This document shows positions 43,561 through 53,333 of a DNA stretch of 64,000 nt, one piece after another. Numbering within the stretch: position 1 is the stretch's first letter; every line of letters begins with the position of its first letter. The translations under genes and the position numbers were made by a program. Origin of the DNA: Lachnospiraceae bacterium (GTDB taxonomy: Bacteria; Bacillota; Clostridia; Lachnospirales; Lachnospiraceae); contig JAQXLY010000016.1 of NCBI GenBank assembly GCA_029012365.1, positions 62,001 to 126,000 on the forward strand. The letters are read 5' to 3'. Below the pieces are notes generated by a model. It saw only the letters and a program-made list of their open reading frames with translations, had not been told where the DNA came from and made no database searches.

Positions 43561-44550
43561 CTAATTCGTTGAAGCGGCTATTTTCATCAGATCTACCATC
43601 TTACCGTAAAGCACCTCATATGTCGGAGCATGAAATACTTCCGCAATATATAAATCTCCCTTTTCATCTTTAAAATAAAGTATAAGGCAACATCCCGCCG
43701 CATTTGTTGTTCCGGTTTTTCCGCCTATAATTTCAATTCCTTCCGGCACCTGAAATTTTCCGCTAAAAAAAAGATTTGTACTTTCAAAGGTTTTGGTTTT
43801 CGCATTTCCCTTTGCATCCGTATAATTCACCTCACAGGATGACATGGAAATTGTAGACAAAAATTTATTATAGTGGATTAATTCATTCATAACTAAATAA
43901 ATATCATATGCCGTAGTAAAATGCTCTTTATCATGCAGTCCATGAGGATTCACAAAATGGGTATCGACCGCTCCTAATTTTTGTGCTTCCTCATTCATTA
44001 ACTCCACAAAAGCATCCACAGAACCGGAAACATGCTCAGCAATGGCTATTCCGGCATCGTTTCCGCTGCAGATTAGTAATGCCGAAAGCAAATCTCCCAG
44101 CATAACGGTATCTCCCTCTTCAAAACCACATACCACAGCTCCGGGAATACCGATATGAGAGGCGTTATAACTGAATGTAACATTTTCGCTCAGATTACAA
44201 TATTTCAATGTAACCAATGTAGTCAGTAACTTTGTTGTACTTGCCGGATAAATCCGTTCCGTAATCCGATACTCCTGTAAAATTTTATTATCGGACACTC
44301 CATAGACCCCATAAACATAATCCTGAGATTCGGTTTCCGCCGTATCCCCCGAAGGAATACAGACCTCCGATGCACGACCGGACAAAAAATCAGCATTTTT
44401 GTCATTTCCCACATCAAAATATTCAAAAGAATCGGAACCGATATAAGATAAAGGAAGGTATTCCTCATTACGTTCCACATTGCCGCATCCGGTGCAAAAC
44501 AAAGCAAATAACAATCCGACGGCTGCTATTCCTGTTTTGTTTTGTTTCAT
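43561..44550 (-). CDS. Lipoprotein D-alanyl-D-alanine carboxypeptidase
   Basis: 329 residues, shorter than the two paralogues and lacking the PBP5-type C-terminal beta domain. Signal peptide with lipobox ending at Cys22 (CTGC). Active-site motifs: STTK 104-107, SGN 162-164 and KTG 278-280. The membrane-lipid anchor replaces the usual C-terminal helix, placing the enzyme at the outer membrane face. It lies between mgsA and the HlyD-like gene in the division cluster. S11 family is clear; which division step it serves is not. Confidence 0.92.
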   Translation of the reverse strand: MKQNKTGIAAVGLLFALFCTGCGNVERNEEYLPLSYIGSDSFEYFDVGNDKNADFLSGRASEVCIPSGDTAETESQDYVYGVYGVSDNKILQEYRITERIYPASTTKLLTTLVTLKYCNLSENVTFSYNASHIGIPGAVVCGFEEGDTVMLGDLLSALLICSGNDAGIAIAEHVSGSVDAFVELMNEEAQKLGAVDTHFVNPHGLHDKEHFTTAYDIYLVMNELIHYNKFLSTISMSSCEVNYTDAKGNAKTKTFESTNLFFSGKFQVPEGIEIIGGKTGTTNAAGCCLILYFKDEKGDLYIAEVFHAPTYEVLYGKMVDLMKIAASTN

Positions 44551-44570
44551 TTGTTCACATCCTTTGAATG

Positions 44571-44969
44571 CTAATTTTTATATAGCTCTCTCCAATCCAG
44601 ATCTCCCCGCTCCAATCCTTTTACAAGAAGCTCCGCCGTAGCAAGATTTGTTGCCAGAGGAATATTATGTGTATCACATAATATAAATACATTATTTACA
44701 TCAGGCTCATGAGACTTCGGTGTCAAAGGATCACGCAAAAAGATTACCATATCCATATCATTATGCTCGATTTGTGCACCCATTTGCTGCTCTCCGCCTA
44801 ACGGCCCGGCAAGATACTTATGAACGGAAAGATTCGTCGCTTCTTCAACAAGCCTTCCCGTCGTACCGGTAGCATAAAGAGTATGCCGACTTAAAATTCC
44901 CTTGTAAGCGATACAAAAATTCTGCATTAATTTCTTTTTCGCATCATGTGCAATCAACCCAATATTCAT
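44571..44969 (-). CDS. mgsA: Methylglyoxal synthase-like protein with altered catalytic residue
   Basis: 132 residues, single MgsA-type fold with LIAHDAKKK (His8, Asp9, Lys11), GTTG and [11 protein letters not shown]. Known MgsA enzymes have GGDQQ here; the aspartate (Asp71 in E. coli) is the catalytic base and is Glu60 in this protein. The later pair reads RDP (Asp80) and HEPD (His87). So activity as methylglyoxal synthase, which turns dihydroxyacetone phosphate into methylglyoxal, is uncertain. It overlaps rodA by four bases (ATGA) and precedes the lipoprotein carboxypeptidase gene. The symbol is assigned by family. Confidence 0.82.
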   Translation of the reverse strand: MNIGLIAHDAKKKLMQNFCIAYKGILSRHTLYATGTTGRLVEEATNLSVHKYLAGPLGGEQQMGAQIEHNDMDMVIFLRDPLTPKSHEPDVNNVFILCDTHNIPLATNLATAELLVKGLERGDLDWRELYKN

Positions 44970-46153
44970 AGTTCCCCCTTCTTCGGTATAACGCCAAAAT
45001 CAAGGTCAATCTGATTTTTTTCCTTCTTTTTCACAATACCGATATTTAAAACAATACCAATACCTATCATGTTACACATAAGTGAGCTTAAGCCGTAACT
45101 CACGAACGGAAGCGGTATTCCGGTGTTCGGTAATAACATGGTAACCACCCCGATATTGACAAATGCCTGAAAAATATAGATTGTGCCGATTCCCAGTGCA
45201 AGCAGCCTGCCGAGGTAATCCGGTGCTTTCTTTGCAATAATAAAGCATTGAAAGGATATCATTAAAATAATAATCACGATTGCACAGGACCCAAGAAATC
45301 CGAATGCTTCCGCCATTCCCGAAAAAATAAAGTCGCTTTCCACAACCGGAATATTCTTTGCACCGAGCACGCCGTCTCCGGAAAAAATCTTTCCTGTAAG
45401 GCCTCCGGAAGCAATCGCCGTAACGGAATTATCCTGTTGCCATAATAAGTCCGAGTGGCTTTCCGGATGTAATAAGGATAATATTCTTGACTGCTGACTA
45501 TCCGACAACAACACTTGAAAATCCTGCTGTACATACCAAAACAATCCTGCCGCAACCGGTATAGCCACGGCCACAATCGGAAGCAGCAGCTTATACGTAA
45601 TACCTGAAGCAAAAATAACTACGACAAGGCTGACACAGATTACTATGGTTGTCGAAAGATCCGGCTGTATAAACACCAATCCTACCGGAAGTGCAAGCAT
45701 AAGTACCGCCAGAAGTAAAATATATCCCTGCTTGATTCGGTTCATCAGACAGTTAAGCATTGTTGCAAGACAAATCACAAGCACAATTTTTGTGAGTTCA
45801 GACACCTGAAATTCAAATCTTTTATTCGCCTCATTCGGAATGCCAATCCAACGGTTAACACCACCTCGTGCAACATTGAAGTAGTCCACATATTTTACGA
45901 TATATAATAACACAAAGTTTACAATATACATCAAAGCGGAAAACTTACACACAAAATGGTAATCAAACATTGATACAAATATCGCAAGAATCACGCCGCC
46001 AATCAGCCCTTTAATCTGTCTTGGCACCATGTCAAAATCCTCTCCCTGCACCTTAGACAGTACATAAATACCGGCGGTGCAAAGGAGAATTATCATCAGT
46101 AACACTGACCAGCGGTATTTTTTTAAATCATACCGTTCCCATACCTTAAACAT
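44966..46153 (-). CDS. rodA: RodA/FtsW-type peptidoglycan glycosyltransferase
   Basis: 395 residues with about ten membrane helices: a SEDS-family polymerase that makes glycan strands from lipid II. Family segments include [25 protein letters not shown] (Asp of the polymerase site) and the C-terminal [20 protein letters not shown]. RodA rather than FtsW is inferred from its place after minE in the mreBCD-PBP2 cluster. It ends overlapping the MgsA-like start by four bases, and a GAGGG site precedes the ATG, 11 bases after minE. Confidence 0.92.
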   Translation of the reverse strand: MFKVWERYDLKKYRWSVLLMIILLCTAGIYVLSKVQGEDFDMVPRQIKGLIGGVILAIFVSMFDYHFVCKFSALMYIVNFVLLYIVKYVDYFNVARGGVNRWIGIPNEANKRFEFQVSELTKIVLVICLATMLNCLMNRIKQGYILLLAVLMLALPVGLVFIQPDLSTTIVICVSLVVVIFASGITYKLLLPIVAVAIPVAAGLFWYVQQDFQVLLSDSQQSRILSLLHPESHSDLLWQQDNSVTAIASGGLTGKIFSGDGVLGAKNIPVVESDFIFSGMAEAFGFLGSCAIVIIILMISFQCFIIAKKAPDYLGRLLALGIGTIYIFQAFVNIGVVTMLLPNTGIPLPFVSYGLSSLMCNMIGIGIVLNIGIVKKKEKNQIDLDFGVIPKKGEL

Positions 46154-46164
46154 GAAACACCCTC

Positions 46165-46440
46165 TTAATTCTTTGAACGCATATCCTTAATCGGAATATT
46201 TGCAAAAATCGCAGGCACAGAACCGTTGTCCGTATCCGACTGGGTCTGTTTTATCTGGATATCCAGTCCCTGCATATCAATCTCAATATATTTGGATATT
46301 ACCGCAATAATATCATTCTTCATCTGTTCCATTATTTCCGGTGAACATCCCGCACGGTCGGAAACCAGAACCAGCTTCAAACGGTCTTTTGCTACGGAAC
46401 CGGATGTTTTATTTTTACTAAAGAAATCAAATAGACTCAT
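46165..46440 (-). CDS. minE: Cell division topological specificity factor MinE
   Basis: 91 residues. The N-terminal anti-MinCD helix region (LFDFFSKNK, SGSVAKDRLKLVLVSDRAGCSPEIME) is followed by the dimerisation/topology domain. MinE makes MinD release its ATP and so sets the oscillation that restricts MinC from mid-cell. CGGAGGGAAG precedes the ATG. It lies 15 bases after minD. MinE beside DivIVA is unusual for rods outside Clostridia but common there. Confidence 0.93.
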   Translation of the reverse strand: MSLFDFFSKNKTSGSVAKDRLKLVLVSDRAGCSPEIMEQMKNDIIAVISKYIEIDMQGLDIQIKQTQSDTDNGSVPAIFANIPIKDMRSKN

Positions 46441-46455
46441 ATTTTCTTCCCTCCG

Positions 46456-47238
46456 TTAGTTTTTCTTGAAAAGACGACTGAATAAACCACCTTTACCTGC
46501 CAAATCAAGGAACGGCACCTCTTCACCATCCACACGTTTACAGATATTCATGTATGCCCTGCCCGCAAGTGTGCTGTTTCCAACCAAAGGAGCACCCTGG
46601 TTAGTAGAAATAACTATGTTCTCGTCATCAGGAACAACACCGATTAAAGGAATCGCAAGAATCTCAACAACATCTTCACTGGACATCATATCGCCACGCT
46701 TTACCATATCCATACGCAGACGATTTACGATTAAATGAATCTGCTTAATTTCATTTGCTTCCAAAAGTCCGATAATACGGTCTGCATCTCTGACTGCCGA
46801 AACCTCAGGTGTCGTTACCACAAGGGCACGGTCAGCTCCCGCAATGGCATTATGGAAGCCCTGCTCGATTCCTGCCGGACAGTCAATAATAACATAATCA
46901 AACTCTTCCTTTAACTGGTCTGTCAATTTCTTCATCTGTTCCGGTGTAACTGCCGTTTTATCCCTTGTCTGTGCGGAAGGAAGTAAGTAGAAATTATTAT
47001 ATCCCTTCACCTTTATGAAAGCCTGATTAATTTTGCAGGTGCCTTCGATTACATCAACCAGATTATATACAATACGGTTCTCCAGACCCATAACAACGTC
47101 CAGATTTCTCAGACCGATATCCGTGTCAATCAACACCACTTTCTTCTCTAATTTTGCAAGACCGGTGCCGACATTTGCCGTGGTAGTCGTTTTTCCGACA
47201 CCGCCTTTTCCTGATGTTACTACAATTACTTCGCCCAT
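46456..47238 (-). CDS. minD: Septum-site-determining ATPase MinD
   Basis: 260 residues. The deviant Walker A GKGGVGKTT (about 10-18), switch DTDIGLRNLD (about 38-47) and DCPAGIEQGF are typical of MinD. A C-terminal amphipathic helix (GGLFSRLFKKN) binds membrane. It dimerises on ATP, recruits MinC and is displaced by MinE. AGGATATGAACG precedes the ATG. minC-minD-minE are in the usual order. Confidence 0.97.
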   Translation of the reverse strand: MGEVIVVTSGKGGVGKTTTTANVGTGLAKLEKKVVLIDTDIGLRNLDVVMGLENRIVYNLVDVIEGTCKINQAFIKVKGYNNFYLLPSAQTRDKTAVTPEQMKKLTDQLKEEFDYVIIDCPAGIEQGFHNAIAGADRALVVTTPEVSAVRDADRIIGLLEANEIKQIHLIVNRLRMDMVKRGDMMSSEDVVEILAIPLIGVVPDDENIVISTNQGAPLVGNSTLAGRAYMNICKRVDGEEVPFLDLAGKGGLFSRLFKKN

Positions 47239-47258
47239 TCGTTCATATCCTCCGATTT

Positions 47259-47945
47259 TTATAATTTTATATCATTTAAAACCGTTCTGGAAACCGGTTC
47301 AATAAATATATTATCCCCCGACCGAAATGCAATTTTCGGTTCCTTGTTTTTTTCCTTTTCCCGCTTCCAAAGCATTTTCCCAACCTTATCCGGTGCTCTT
47401 GCTATCGTATCGGCAATCCTGATTTGGACAGGATCTAACTCCAAAGCCAGAACAAATGCATTCTGATTGCCTCCCGCTCCGGCATATACGTTTCCTAAAA
47501 GTGTTCCTAAAACAATAATATTGCCCTTTGACGTAACGGTTGCTCCCTGATTCACATCACCTATAATAATGATACTCGTTTCTGTTTCAAGAACCTGTCC
47601 CGAACGCAGATTTCCCTTGTAAAACTGTCCGTTTGAGCTATCTAACGCCTGCAGCCGTTCCTCCAGCGAACGTTTATGCATTTCCTCAGCTTCACTGTTA
47701 TGTTCGATAATACACACAATATGAACCTCCGAATTTTCTGCAATAACGTCCAAAAGCTGCCTTTGCTCCTCATCCGTAAGATGCTTCCCCTCAAACGAAA
47801 TCGCCATTTTGGCATTTCCGAAAAACCTTGCAGACTCCTTAAACTTCTCCTGCATCTCGGCGGAAATCACCGAAAACTCTGCCTGTTCATCAATAAATAC
47901 GGAAAAGCCATATGTGGTTCCTTTAATTACCACTGCATTACTCAT
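47259..47945 (-). CDS. minC: Septum-site-determining protein MinC
   Basis: 228 residues. The C-terminal beta-helix (about 118-220: GQVLETETSIIIIGDVNQGATVTSKGN, VFVLALELDPVQIRIADTIAR-like pattern) and the N-terminal domain (1-100) match MinC, which blocks FtsZ assembly away from the division site. GGAGGAG precedes the ATG; PBP2 ends 14 bases upstream. Confidence is high from both the beta-helix pattern and the minCDE order. Confidence 0.93.
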   Translation of the reverse strand: MSNAVVIKGTTYGFSVFIDEQAEFSVISAEMQEKFKESARFFGNAKMAISFEGKHLTDEEQRQLLDVIAENSEVHIVCIIEHNSEAEEMHKRSLEERLQALDSSNGQFYKGNLRSGQVLETETSIIIIGDVNQGATVTSKGNIIVLGTLLGNVYAGAGGNQNAFVLALELDPVQIRIADTIARAPDKVGKMLWKREKEKNKEPKIAFRSGDNIFIEPVSRTVLNDIKL

Positions 47946-47959
47946 AATTTCTCCTCCGA

Positions 47960-50788
47960 TTATTCCTCTGCAATCTTATCATAATTACTATCATAGGTAT
48001 TTGAATGATAATAAAAATCATACACCGTATAACCGAAATCAACAGCATTTCCCGAAGAGTAGCCGTTTGGAATTACCACCGTTACCGCAATTTCCGGATT
48101 CTCATACGGAGCATAGGAAACAAACAAGACATGACTCGGTTTCGTATCCGACACCTGCGCCGTACCGGACTTTCCCGCCGCATGAAAGCCCAAATCTTCA
48201 TACTGGCGTCCGGTAGAATCACTGCTGTTTAATACAAGATACATACCTTTTTGTACCTGCTCCCACTCTGCACCCGAAAACTCCGTAATCTGATTAAAAA
48301 ACGTTGCGGAATTGTTTGTTACAAGCAGCTCTTTTGCATCGGTAATCTTATCAATTAACGTCAGATTATAACAGGTTCCGCGGTTACCGAGCGTAGTTGC
48401 GTACCGTGCAATCTGTGACGGTGTAAAGCTGTGAAAATATCCGATTGCCGCACGCACGGCATCCTGCGTCGCAATCTGCGGTTCTAATTCCGATACCTCA
48501 ATGCCGGACTTAGCACCTAAACCGAATTTCTCCGCATATTTTGTCAGTTTCGCAATTCCGAGGGAATCGCTGTACTGTCCGTTAAAATCCTCCGCAAGCC
48601 GGTATCCCACTTCAAAGTAAAAATAGTTGCAGGAGTGATAAATTGCCTTCGGTACATCAATTTTACCATGTTTACGAGGATAATACCAGCACTTTGGTGA
48701 AGGATCTACCTTTGTAAACTCGCCAAGGTCATCAATCTTCTCATAAAGTCCCAGCACATTCTCTCCGTATCCCGCAAAGCTTGTAATCATCTTAAACGTA
48801 GAACCGGTTGTGGTTTTCGAATTTGTAACGCGGCTGGAAAGCGGATTTGACTTGTCAGCCAACAGCTTTGAATAATACTCCCAGTCGATTTTATTTGCAA
48901 GCTTGTTGTTATCATAACTCGGATAAGTCACCTGTACCAAAACATCACCGTTATTAACATCGGTTATAATGAGCGAGCCTCCGCATGGCTCCAATGCCAG
49001 CTGTGCGGGAGTGATTTCTACATTCCCGATTTTTTCCCTGATAAAGGAATATGCGGAAACGGAACCACTGCTCAAAGCACGATAGTCTGTTTCATTGTAA
49101 GCTATTACAGACTGGTCAAACAGTAACAGACAAATTTCTTTTCCGGAAAGCTCCTTCTGAAAAATCATGTTACGGAGCAGTTTTTTTGTGAAAACCACAT
49201 CCTCCTGCAGCATGCGAACTATTTCATCCAGAAGAATTTCATAGATTTCGTCGGTTACATAATAAGTAGCTATTCCCAGTTTTTCTAAATCAACCCAGTT
49301 CCGGTTGATTGCGTAAGTCAGAAACTCACACAAGCTGATTCTATTATTTTTATAGTCAAGGTACATCTGATCCGTTTTATCTATACCGGAATCAGGAAGA
49401 ATGCCTGTCCCTGCCGAAGTAACCTTATTATACACATAATCCATATATTCCGCCATTTCCTCGGACATATTCTCATTTGTAGTTTTACTTCCGTAGGAAA
49501 GATACTCCGTCAGGCGGTCTAACACCGTCCGGAACTTCGTTTTAAATTTCTGATATACACGCAGCTCGTTTTCGCTTGCATCCTCAGGAGGTGTACTTCC
49601 GAAAATCCTGCCGACATTAAGCACATTATTGGAAAACAAAGCATCATATACCTCATAAACCGGAATCAGAATATCATCCGCTGATTCTCCCTTTGTTCCG
49701 TAATCCAGTTGATCCGTCATCTGCTCCAGCAAAATACCCGCAAGCTTCTTTTCGAGTAAATAATAATATGCCTTCTGCATTTCCGCATCAATCGTCAGAT
49801 AAAGATTATTTCCGGCCTGCGGTTCTGTTATCACTTCGGTATTCACGATACGGTAATTCTCGTCAAGTGTAAGCTGCTCCACACCCTTCGTACCATTTAA
49901 CACATCTTCAAATGTTTTTTCAAGGCCGGTCTTTCCGATTACGTCCGTTGCCGAAAAAATTTCTTCCTCGGCATTGTATGCTTCAAGCTCCTCTTCCGTA
50001 ATTCTTCCGGTATAGCCGATGATATGAGCAAAATACTCGCTGTAATTATAAACCCGTTTTGTCTGCATCACAACAGAAATTCCCGGAAGATGTGCACTGT
50101 TTTCCTTTAATGCCGCAATCAGAGTATCCGAAATACCGGTTGCCAGTGTGATCTGAGAATATTTCGGCCACAAAGTAAAAATAGCGTACCGGACCGACAT
50201 AATTTGTAAAGCATCCTCCAATGAATATTCATCCGAAATGCCGTACATGGCACCAAACTTTAAATTACCGTAGCGCAGCAGGGAAAACAACTCCTCCGCA
50301 CTCATTTCCCGTTCTTCCTCGGTCAGCTTGTCAATCGACTGCTTTCCTAACGCATTTTTAATAAAGCGAAGCCTTGCCGTCCCTTCTACGGAGTATTCCA
50401 GAATGTCGGATTCACCCTGTACAATATAAAACTCCGGCTCCAGTTCCACATTTTCTCTTTTTAAAATCTGAATCAGCTGATAAATCATTGCATTTTTCTT
50501 ATCGTTTGTATTCAGCAGCGGACTGTCTTCCAATATTACGGAATAGGAAAGCTCATTATATGCTAACACCCTTCCGTTTCTATCATAAATCATGCCTCTG
50601 GTGCTGTTAGTCTGACGCTCACGTGTCAGCCTGTATTCTTCTTCTGCCGCAACCTGTTCCGCCTCTAATATTTGAATTCGATACAACTGAAATATTAATA
50701 TACCGGCAAGAACGATATAAAACAGCGCAATCGGAATCAGACGCGATGAAAACCATTCCTTCAATTTACTCCAGACGAAATAAAACAA
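47960..50788 (-). CDS. mrdA: Penicillin-binding protein 2 with large insertion
   Basis: 942 residues, against about 600-720 for most PBP2. A single membrane anchor at about 17-38 precedes the pedestal domain (50-325). The transpeptidase domain opens with LTIDAEMQKAYYYL (331-344). A mostly helical insertion of about 245 residues (353-598) follows before the strand GGSLIITDVNNGDVLVQV (603-620). Active-site motifs are intact: STFK 663-666, SCN 719-721 and KSGT 873-876. It crosslinks lateral-wall peptidoglycan together with RodA. It follows mreD with two bases between. Confidence 0.92.
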   Translation of the reverse strand: MFYFVWSKLKEWFSSRLIPIALFYIVLAGILIFQLYRIQILEAEQVAAEEEYRLTRERQTNSTRGMIYDRNGRVLAYNELSYSVILEDSPLLNTNDKKNAMIYQLIQILKRENVELEPEFYIVQGESDILEYSVEGTARLRFIKNALGKQSIDKLTEEEREMSAEELFSLLRYGNLKFGAMYGISDEYSLEDALQIMSVRYAIFTLWPKYSQITLATGISDTLIAALKENSAHLPGISVVMQTKRVYNYSEYFAHIIGYTGRITEEELEAYNAEEEIFSATDVIGKTGLEKTFEDVLNGTKGVEQLTLDENYRIVNTEVITEPQAGNNLYLTIDAEMQKAYYYLLEKKLAGILLEQMTDQLDYGTKGESADDILIPVYEVYDALFSNNVLNVGRIFGSTPPEDASENELRVYQKFKTKFRTVLDRLTEYLSYGSKTTNENMSEEMAEYMDYVYNKVTSAGTGILPDSGIDKTDQMYLDYKNNRISLCEFLTYAINRNWVDLEKLGIATYYVTDEIYEILLDEIVRMLQEDVVFTKKLLRNMIFQKELSGKEICLLLFDQSVIAYNETDYRALSSGSVSAYSFIREKIGNVEITPAQLALEPCGGSLIITDVNNGDVLVQVTYPSYDNNKLANKIDWEYYSKLLADKSNPLSSRVTNSKTTTGSTFKMITSFAGYGENVLGLYEKIDDLGEFTKVDPSPKCWYYPRKHGKIDVPKAIYHSCNYFYFEVGYRLAEDFNGQYSDSLGIAKLTKYAEKFGLGAKSGIEVSELEPQIATQDAVRAAIGYFHSFTPSQIARYATTLGNRGTCYNLTLIDKITDAKELLVTNNSATFFNQITEFSGAEWEQVQKGMYLVLNSSDSTGRQYEDLGFHAAGKSGTAQVSDTKPSHVLFVSYAPYENPEIAVTVVIPNGYSSGNAVDFGYTVYDFYYHSNTYDSNYDKIAEE

Positions 50789-50790
50789 AA

Positions 50791-51297
50791 CTACTCCTCC
50801 TTCTCCACCAGCCGTAAAATCAGCCGGTGCAGTCCATGGAACAACGGATAAAACACTACCGCCGCAAGAACCGTATATACCATACGCGGAAGAATCAGAT
50901 GAAGAAAATAATATCCGAATTCTGTTCTGCTGCGTAGCAGAAAATGAGCAACATAATAAGAAAAGGAATATAAAAACTCTCCCGCTATCATCATAAGTAT
51001 CGGAACCATGTAATCCCGTTCATCGTAAATCTTTTTTGAAAACCCGGCCAGATAGCCGATACATAAGTAAAACAAAGCGCACAAGCCCACCATTTCCCCA
51101 AAACAGGCATCCGTAAGTAACCCGGCAGCAAGCCCGGTAAACATTCCTGCGATGCGTCCTCTGGTATAAGCAACCGTAATAATCAGAATCAACAGCAGAT
51201 CCGGAACAACTCCTGCCATAGAAATTGCGGGCATTACCGTACTTTGCAGTAAAAAGCAAACTATAAGCTGTAATAAAACAAGAACAACGCGAATCAA
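50791..51297 (-). CDS. mreD: Rod shape-determining protein MreD
   Basis: 168 residues, five or so membrane helices (LQLIVCFLLQSTVMPAISMA, LLLILIITVAYTRG). Bridges MreC and the elongation enzymes. A TTG start at 51297 is supported by an AGGAA site upstream; no ATG is available near the family N-terminus. It lies between mreC (24 bases upstream) and PBP2 (two bases downstream). Confidence 0.9.
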   Translation of the reverse strand: MIRVVLVLLQLIVCFLLQSTVMPAISMAGVVPDLLLILIITVAYTRGRIAGMFTGLAAGLLTDACFGEMVGLCALFYLCIGYLAGFSKKIYDERDYMVPILMMIAGEFLYSFSYYVAHFLLRSRTEFGYYFLHLILPRMVYTVLAAVVFYPLFHGLHRLILRLVEKEE

Positions 51298-51321
51298 TTC
51301 CTACGTTCCTTTCCTACAAGA

Positions 51322-52194
51322 TTATTTAAAATCATAGGCTTCTTTTAATTCCGTAATAATCAGAACTTCATCCAGCCGTTCAAAGTCAACCGCCGGAATC
51401 AGATATGCGGACTTTGTCATATTACTGGAATCTATACTGATATCCCGAATATATCCGATCAAAATACCCTGCAGATATTTGTCACTGATATGAGAAGTAA
51501 CAATTTCTGAGTCCTCCTTAAACGCAGCATCCATGGAAATCATCTCAACACGGATCAGACCGCTTTCCTTCATCAGTTTCAAATCCCCCGCTATAATACA
51601 GGTATCACGGGATTCTATGGACATTCCGCTCACATGACTGTTATCGTCGATAATGGAACGTACTCTCGACCAGTTAGTTCCGGTTTCCGACACAATACCG
51701 ACCAGACCGTTACCGGCTAAAACATTCATCCCGACAGCTATACCGTCTCTGCTCCCTTTATCTATAATAAAGTTATAAAACCAGTTGTTAGTATCGCTTG
51801 CAATAATTCTGGCTGCCACCTTTTCATAATCCGTATACTTTGCATCCAGCTCATATAAGTTACGCAATTCATTTAACTCATACTTATCCTGTGTAAGCTG
51901 CTGATTGGCAACCTTTAATTCTTTGATTGTTTCTTTCAGCTGCTCATTTTCCGCACGTAACTTTTTCACATCACGAAAATCCTGCAGCTTATCGGAAATT
52001 CCACGCCCAACCTTATTTATACCGCGTTGCATCGGCGAAATAATATTACCGGCTGCTGTCTTTACACCGGAAAAGCGTTCGGGAAAACGATAGGATACAA
52101 ACATCAGCACAATACAAAGAACTATGCAGAATATCAAAAAATACTTCGGATTCGGCTCAAAACTCGTCCGTTTTCTCCTTCTGCGGCGTTTCAT
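51322..52194 (-). CDS. mreC: Rod shape-determining protein MreC
   Basis: 290 residues. A basic N-terminus (KRRRRRKR), one membrane helix (about 20-40), a coiled coil (about 68-115, KLRAENEQLKETIKELKVAN) and beta-rich domains (about 125-285: RIIASDTNNWFYNFIIDKGS, GMNVLAGNGLVG) match MreC, the outer-face scaffold of the elongation machinery. GGAGG precedes the ATG and lies in the last codons of mreB. Confidence 0.95.
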   Translation of the reverse strand: MKRRRRRKRTSFEPNPKYFLIFCIVLCIVLMFVSYRFPERFSGVKTAAGNIISPMQRGINKVGRGISDKLQDFRDVKKLRAENEQLKETIKELKVANQQLTQDKYELNELRNLYELDAKYTDYEKVAARIIASDTNNWFYNFIIDKGSRDGIAVGMNVLAGNGLVGIVSETGTNWSRVRSIIDDNSHVSGMSIESRDTCIIAGDLKLMKESGLIRVEMISMDAAFKEDSEIVTSHISDKYLQGILIGYIRDISIDSSNMTKSAYLIPAVDFERLDEVLIITELKEAYDFK

Positions 52195-52200
52195 GGATTA

Positions 52201-53232
52201 TCAACCTCCGTTTGCCATCTTATCCAAAGTCAGTCGTAAGTCACTGTATTTCGCATTTTCTAAAATTCTGCCGAGTCCTACGACAACCGTATTCGCAGAA
52301 TTATCACAAATATGGATATCCAACTCCGTCTCCTTTGCAAACAACTTGTCCAGATCCTTTATATTTGCGGAACCTCCTGTCAGATAAATACCCGTATCCA
52401 AAATATCGGACGCTATCTCCGGAGGCGTTTTCTCCAAAATAATTTTTACCGCATCAACAATAGAATGAAGGTGTTCCTCCACTGCCTCGTAAACAAACGC
52501 GGAATCCACCTCCGCTTCCGTCGGGAGTCCTGTCATAACATCACGGCCGAAGACACGGAGTGTTTTAACGGTTTCCGGAGGCAGCGCACAGGCTAACTCC
52601 TTTTTAATTAATTCTGCCGTCTTATTGCCGATAATTAAATTATATCTCTTCTTTACACTGGTAATAATTGTCTCGTCAAGACGTGTTCCTCCGATATCAA
52701 CCTTTTTGCTGTTTACGATACCGCCCAGTGCCATTACCGCAATCTCTGTAGTCTCCGCTCCGATATCCACTACCATAATACCGTTTGCCGTCATAACCTC
52801 AAGCCCCGCACCGATGGCATTGGCAACAGGCTTATGCACGGCACGCACCTTATCCTTTTTCGGTTTTGCGGAAGAACTCCAAAGCAAATCATAGAAAGCA
52901 CGGCATTCCACTTCACTGATATCGCTCGGAACCGCTACAATAAACTCTGCTCCGTTCATCTTGCCGTGCTTGTCCGCAAGTCCGGAAAACGCGGTATTTA
53001 AAAGAGCAAGCATATTTGCAAAATCCGCAACAACACCATATTTTACCGGAAACGTCACCTCAAAATTGTCCGGTGTACGGCCATACATTTCAAAAGCCTC
53101 GTTCCCGATTGCCTTTACCGCACCGTCACAGATTGCAACAGCATTCTTCTCATCAAAAATAATGCCTTCATTCTTTTTATAAATCTTTAGCACACTGGTG
53201 CCGAAATCTATTCCAAAAACCTTTGATGACAA
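52201..53232 (-). CDS. mreB: Rod shape-determining protein MreB (actin-like)
   Basis: 343 residues. Actin-fold ATPase that forms membrane filaments guiding lateral wall synthesis. Visible motifs: phosphate-1 FGIDFGTSV (about 5-13), VVDIGAETTEI (phosphate 2, about 150) and LTGGSANIKDL (adenosine). The true start is probably a TTG at 53232 with AGGGAGA eight bases upstream, giving MSSKVFGIDFG; the ATG at 53253 has no ribosome site. It opens the mreBCD-PBP2-min block. Some segments are more divergent than in B. subtilis MreB, so MreB-like paralogue is possible. Confidence 0.92.
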   Translation of the reverse strand: MSSKVFGIDFGTSVLKIYKKNEGIIFDEKNAVAICDGAVKAIGNEAFEMYGRTPDNFEVTFPVKYGVVADFANMLALLNTAFSGLADKHGKMNGAEFIVAVPSDISEVECRAFYDLLWSSSAKPKKDKVRAVHKPVANAIGAGLEVMTANGIMVVDIGAETTEIAVMALGGIVNSKKVDIGGTRLDETIITSVKKRYNLIIGNKTAELIKKELACALPPETVKTLRVFGRDVMTGLPTEAEVDSAFVYEAVEEHLHSIVDAVKIILEKTPPEIASDILDTGIYLTGGSANIKDLDKLFAKETELDIHICDNSANTVVVGLGRILENAKYSDLRLTLDKMANGG

Positions 53233-53333
53233 CTTAATAATCTCCCTTCGCATAGTATTTCTATATTTTATCATAGTGTACCACTTTTTCCTATTTATTT
53301 CAATCATTTATTTGTCCTATATTTTGACAAAAC

